A stretch of DNA of 32,396 bases from assembly GCA_030693335.1 (NCBI GenBank), contig JAUYAU010000010.1, positions 1 to 32,396 of the forward strand. Reading direction: 5' to 3'. Made by a program: the position numbers and the translations under genes. The stretch comes from Sulfuricurvum sp. (GTDB taxonomy: Bacteria > Campylobacterota > Campylobacteria > Campylobacterales > Sulfurimonadaceae). Below, in pieces: positions 30,087 through 32,396 of this stretch. How positions within the stretch are numbered: position 1 is the first letter of the stretch; each line of letters begins with the position of its first letter. Below the pieces are notes generated by a model. It made no database searches and was not told where the DNA came from. It saw only the letters and a list, made by a program, of their open reading frames with translations.

Positions 30087-30917
30087 TTAAACTGCAGTTT
30101 GTCCATAAACGTGAATATCACGTTGTGGATAGGGAATCGTAAGCTGTGCCTCATTTAATGCTTTGTACACCGCTAGATTAACCTCATACTGCATCTTAAA
30201 AAATGATCGGGTAGGAACCCAATAACGCATCCCTATTTCCACAGCATTGTCACCAAATTTTTCAATACCAACGATGCATTTATTATCAACCGACACATTC
30301 TCAAAGCTATCTATAACATTTCTAATAATTACAATTGCTTTTTCTACATCATCACTATAGGAAATCCCCACACATGATTCAACAATGCGATAGTCAAACG
30401 AGTTGACGATCACCTCTCCGATCATGTTTTTATTGGGTACGGTAATGAGCTCTTCGTCTTCGGTTCGCAATGTCGTATAGGCGAGTTTGATCTCTTCGAC
30501 TTCCCCATAGATATTGTTGATCAAAATGGTATCCCCGATCTTAAACGGGCGGCTGATCACGAGTGATATTCCCGCTGCGAAATTGGCGACACTGCCTTGA
30601 ATCGCCAAACCGGCTGTCAAAAATATCGCACCGATCGCCGCGATAAAGGGGGCAACCGAAATGCCTAATTTTCCAATAGCCACAACGACCATCGCCCCCA
30701 ATATCAATATTCTCACCGCATTTGCCGCAAATTTTCCCAACGTAGAATCAAAATCGTGTTTGTTGAAAAATTGAATCAACAGATTGTAAATGTATTTAGA
30801 GAGAAACCATCCAATGACAATAATGAGCAATGCCCCAATGATTTGAAAACTGTAATTTGCCAAAAATGCAATCGTCTGATTGTAAAATTCCTGCATATAA
30901 TGTAACTCTTGCTTCAT
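30087..30917 (-). CDS. mscS: Small-conductance mechanosensitive channel (MscS family)
   Basis: MscS channels open under membrane tension and release solutes on osmotic downshock. The 276-residue product has three membrane spans (about residues 20-42, 58-80 and 86-110). The pore helix follows with AAIGAIFLTAGLAIQGSVAN and FAAGISLVISRPFKIGDTI, then the beta domain (VEEIKLAYTTLRTEDEELIT, VPNKNMIGEVIVNS) and a C-terminal alpha/beta domain. Length and order match E. coli MscS (286). GAGGA precedes the ATG. It converges with the DUF234 gene 5 bases away. Confidence 0.92.
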   Translation of the reverse strand: MKQELHYMQEFYNQTIAFLANYSFQIIGALLIIVIGWFLSKYIYNLLIQFFNKHDFDSTLGKFAANAVRILILGAMVVVAIGKLGISVAPFIAAIGAIFLTAGLAIQGSVANFAAGISLVISRPFKIGDTILINNIYGEVEEIKLAYTTLRTEDEELITVPNKNMIGEVIVNSFDYRIVESCVGISYSDDVEKAIVIIRNVIDSFENVSVDNKCIVGIEKFGDNAVEIGMRYWVPTRSFFKMQYEVNLAVYKALNEAQLTIPYPQRDIHVYGQTAV

Positions 30918-31060
30918 CCATGTTCCTCTTTACTGAGTATTTATTGTTAAAGTATATAATGAATACGGAAAATATATCCAATCAAAGCGGGATAATGAAA
31001 GGAAAAAGATTCATGAAATTCTTTATAACAATAGCGGAATTAGGGTTGATATAAACCTTG

Positions 31061-31897
31061 ATGAATTATCACAGCGTACTTCTCCTTCTTGTTGGAAGTT
31101 TGGGGGCAATCTATTTTATATTTATTTTATTTTTTGAACTGCGCAAAAAAAGGTTTTTACATGAGATTGAAATACTCCCTTTCTCCCAGCAGTACAAAGC
31201 GATTTTAAACAAAATACCGCATTATCAAAAACTCTCTTCTACCGATCAATATCAAATTCAGCGCACCATTTTACGGTTTATCTACACAAAAGAGTTTGTT
31301 GGTGTGTACATGGAAGTAACGGAAGAGATGAAATTGGTTATTGCCTTCTATGCCTCTCTATTGTTGGTGCACAAAGAGCCGCACAATTGCTACGATAATC
31401 TAAAAACTATTATAATCTATCCAAACCCAGTTATCAATAAAGAGGTCAAATCGTATGGTGGCATTTACACCAAAGAGCAGTTTATGCTCGCAGGTCAATC
31501 ATCCAATGATACCGTGGTGATCACTTGGCATCAGGCCAAAAGAGAGGCGTATCATATGCGCCATAACAATGTTATGATCCATGAATTCGCCCATGAAATT
31601 GATTATATGGATGGTGAAATCGATGGAGTTCCGCCAATTGAAAAGTCCAAATATGACGCTTGGGTACATACGCTCAACAAAGAGTTTAATGTCCTGAATA
31701 AAATTTCAAATAAAAACCGTGACTGGGGCAAATACAAACTCTTGGGTTCTTACGCTGCAACGAATGAAGCAGAGTTTTTTGCCGTTGTTACAGAACGGTT
31801 TTTTGAGTCACCGCATTCACTCCAAAAACATTTCCCTGAACTTTATGATGAGTTTATGGATTTTTATCAGATAGATACCGCAAAAACATTTGGATAG
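31061..31897 (+). CDS. mtfA: MtfA-type zinc metallopeptidase (M90 family)
   Basis: MtfA peptidases are zinc enzymes; in E. coli MtfA interacts with the repressor Mlc. The zinc motif HEFAH (about residues 174-178) lies in MIHEFAHEIDYMDGEIDG, with the downstream Glu in NEAEFFAVVTERFFE as third ligand region. Residues about 1-25 form a membrane span (YHSVLLLLVGSLGAIYFIFI), so it is anchored in the membrane, unlike E. coli MtfA. I choose ATG 31061 over the adjacent TTG 31058. The ribosome site is weak. The 140-base gap before it carries no convincing gene. Confidence 0.85.
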   Translation: MNYHSVLLLLVGSLGAIYFIFILFFELRKKRFLHEIEILPFSQQYKAILNKIPHYQKLSSTDQYQIQRTILRFIYTKEFVGVYMEVTEEMKLVIAFYASLLLVHKEPHNCYDNLKTIIIYPNPVINKEVKSYGGIYTKEQFMLAGQSSNDTVVITWHQAKREAYHMRHNNVMIHEFAHEIDYMDGEIDGVPPIEKSKYDAWVHTLNKEFNVLNKISNKNRDWGKYKLLGSYAATNEAEFFAVVTERFFESPHSLQKHFPELYDEFMDFYQIDTAKTFG

Positions 31898-31912
31898 TTG
31901 TTCAAATTCCTA

Positions 31913-32251
31913 TTATTCGGCACGATTGAGTATTTTATTTTTTTCGGCATCAAACTCTTCTTGGGTGATGGCGCCATTGTCTAAAAGCTCTTTTATCTTT
32001 GATAATTGATCGTACATAAAATTTACATTATTCTCAGAAACCTCCTTGGATATTTGCATGGATCTTCCGATCAACAAATAGAGTATTACCCCGATAAAAG
32101 GTAAAAAGAAAACGACAAGAAGCCAAATAATCTGCATTAAATTTTCTTGAAATTTCGAGGTGATAATGTCTATCAGTGCCCATAACCAAAGAACAAAAAC
32201 ACCAACAAGCATCGCATAAAACAAAAATACTAATCCAAACATCATTTGCAT
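31913..32251 (-). CDS. Small membrane protein with PLDc_N and SHOCT domains, 112 aa
   Basis: I start at MQMMFGLVFLFYAMLVGVFV (32251), which has AAGGAG 6 bases upstream. A longer in-frame ATG at 32281 lacks it. Two spans (residues about 3-27 and 38-60) with WALIDIITSKFQ and IWLLVVFFLPFIGVILYLLI match the PLDc_N (cardiolipin synthase N-terminal-like) membrane hairpin. The last 30 residues (LSKIKELLDNGAITQEEFDA, EKNKIL) are a SHOCT motif, a short helical C-terminal module. Such proteins are common in bacteria and their role is unclear. Confidence 0.85.
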   Translation of the reverse strand: MQMMFGLVFLFYAMLVGVFVLWLWALIDIITSKFQENLMQIIWLLVVFFLPFIGVILYLLIGRSMQISKEVSENNVNFMYDQLSKIKELLDNGAITQEEFDAEKNKILNRAE

Positions 32252-32396
32252 ATTGCTCCTTCGTATAATGCATTTATTCAATCAAACGTTACAATCTGAT
32301 TGAAGTTCTATGAGACTCATGGTTCTCACAAAAGCTAATAATAAACAAGTTTTTTTCCTTTTTGGGTAATACACCAGCACATAAAACGTCTTGTGT

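Noticed and set aside
30857..31054. 65-codon + ORF across the mscS start and the gap before the metallopeptidase
   Set aside because: It overlaps mscS antisense, has no ribosome site at its start, and shows no recognisable composition.

Overview
The window looks like part of a chromosome of a free-living Campylobacterota bacterium, probably a sulfur oxidiser of the Sulfurimonas/Sulfuricurvum type. The basis is a very long FlgL, a B-type aconitase, an AMMECR1-family gene, low GC and gene styles typical of that phylum. The genus is an inference from protein flavour, not from a marker gene.

From 1 to about 3580 there is accessory DNA. It opens with the 3' end of a gene whose product resembles the hypervariable C-type-lectin domain of diversity-generating retroelement targets, broken by a one-base shift in a C run. 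Then come a 58-residue protein, two tiny membrane proteins, a DEDDh exonuclease, Lys/Arg-rich proteins (one cut by an in-frame stop), and an excisionase-like helix-turn-helix gene. The segment ends against the 3' end of a tRNA-Leu(CAA), so it is probably one end of an island or prophage inserted in that tRNA.

From 3666 to 17499 there is ordinary chromosome: flgL, ftsK (apparently starting at an AUU codon), acnB, a dbpA-like helicase, a hypothetical gene, rnhA with an N-terminal hybrid-binding domain, another hypothetical gene and an iron alcohol dehydrogenase, all on +. On - lie a small helical protein, tRNA-Glu, a response regulator with a ribbon-helix-helix output, a 69-residue protein and an AMMECR1-family gene.

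From 17563 to 27119 there is an apparently complete filamentous (inovirus-type) prophage of about 9.5 kb, more AT-rich than the host. Its order is: small early genes with a helix-turn-helix replication-type protein and a ribbon-helix-helix protein; a candidate ssDNA-binding protein; five tiny single-span proteins including two paralogous coat candidates; a signal-peptide-bearing, Cys-rich/Pro-rich pIII-like tip protein; a pVI-like protein; a 51-residue membrane protein; a Zot/pI ATPase; a phage-encoded secretin; a GC-rich hairpin; and an HUH-type Rep. One small membrane ORF runs against the rest. No integrase or transposase is visible. Both ends carry 28-bp dif-like sites with identical central hexamers, so I infer integration by the host Xer recombinases at chromosomal dif, which would put this window at the replication terminus.

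From 27120 to the end chromosome resumes: a small exported BamE-like protein, a SulP anion transporter, a DUF234/nuclease-like protein, an MscS channel (-), an MtfA-type metallopeptidase and a small SHOCT membrane protein (-).
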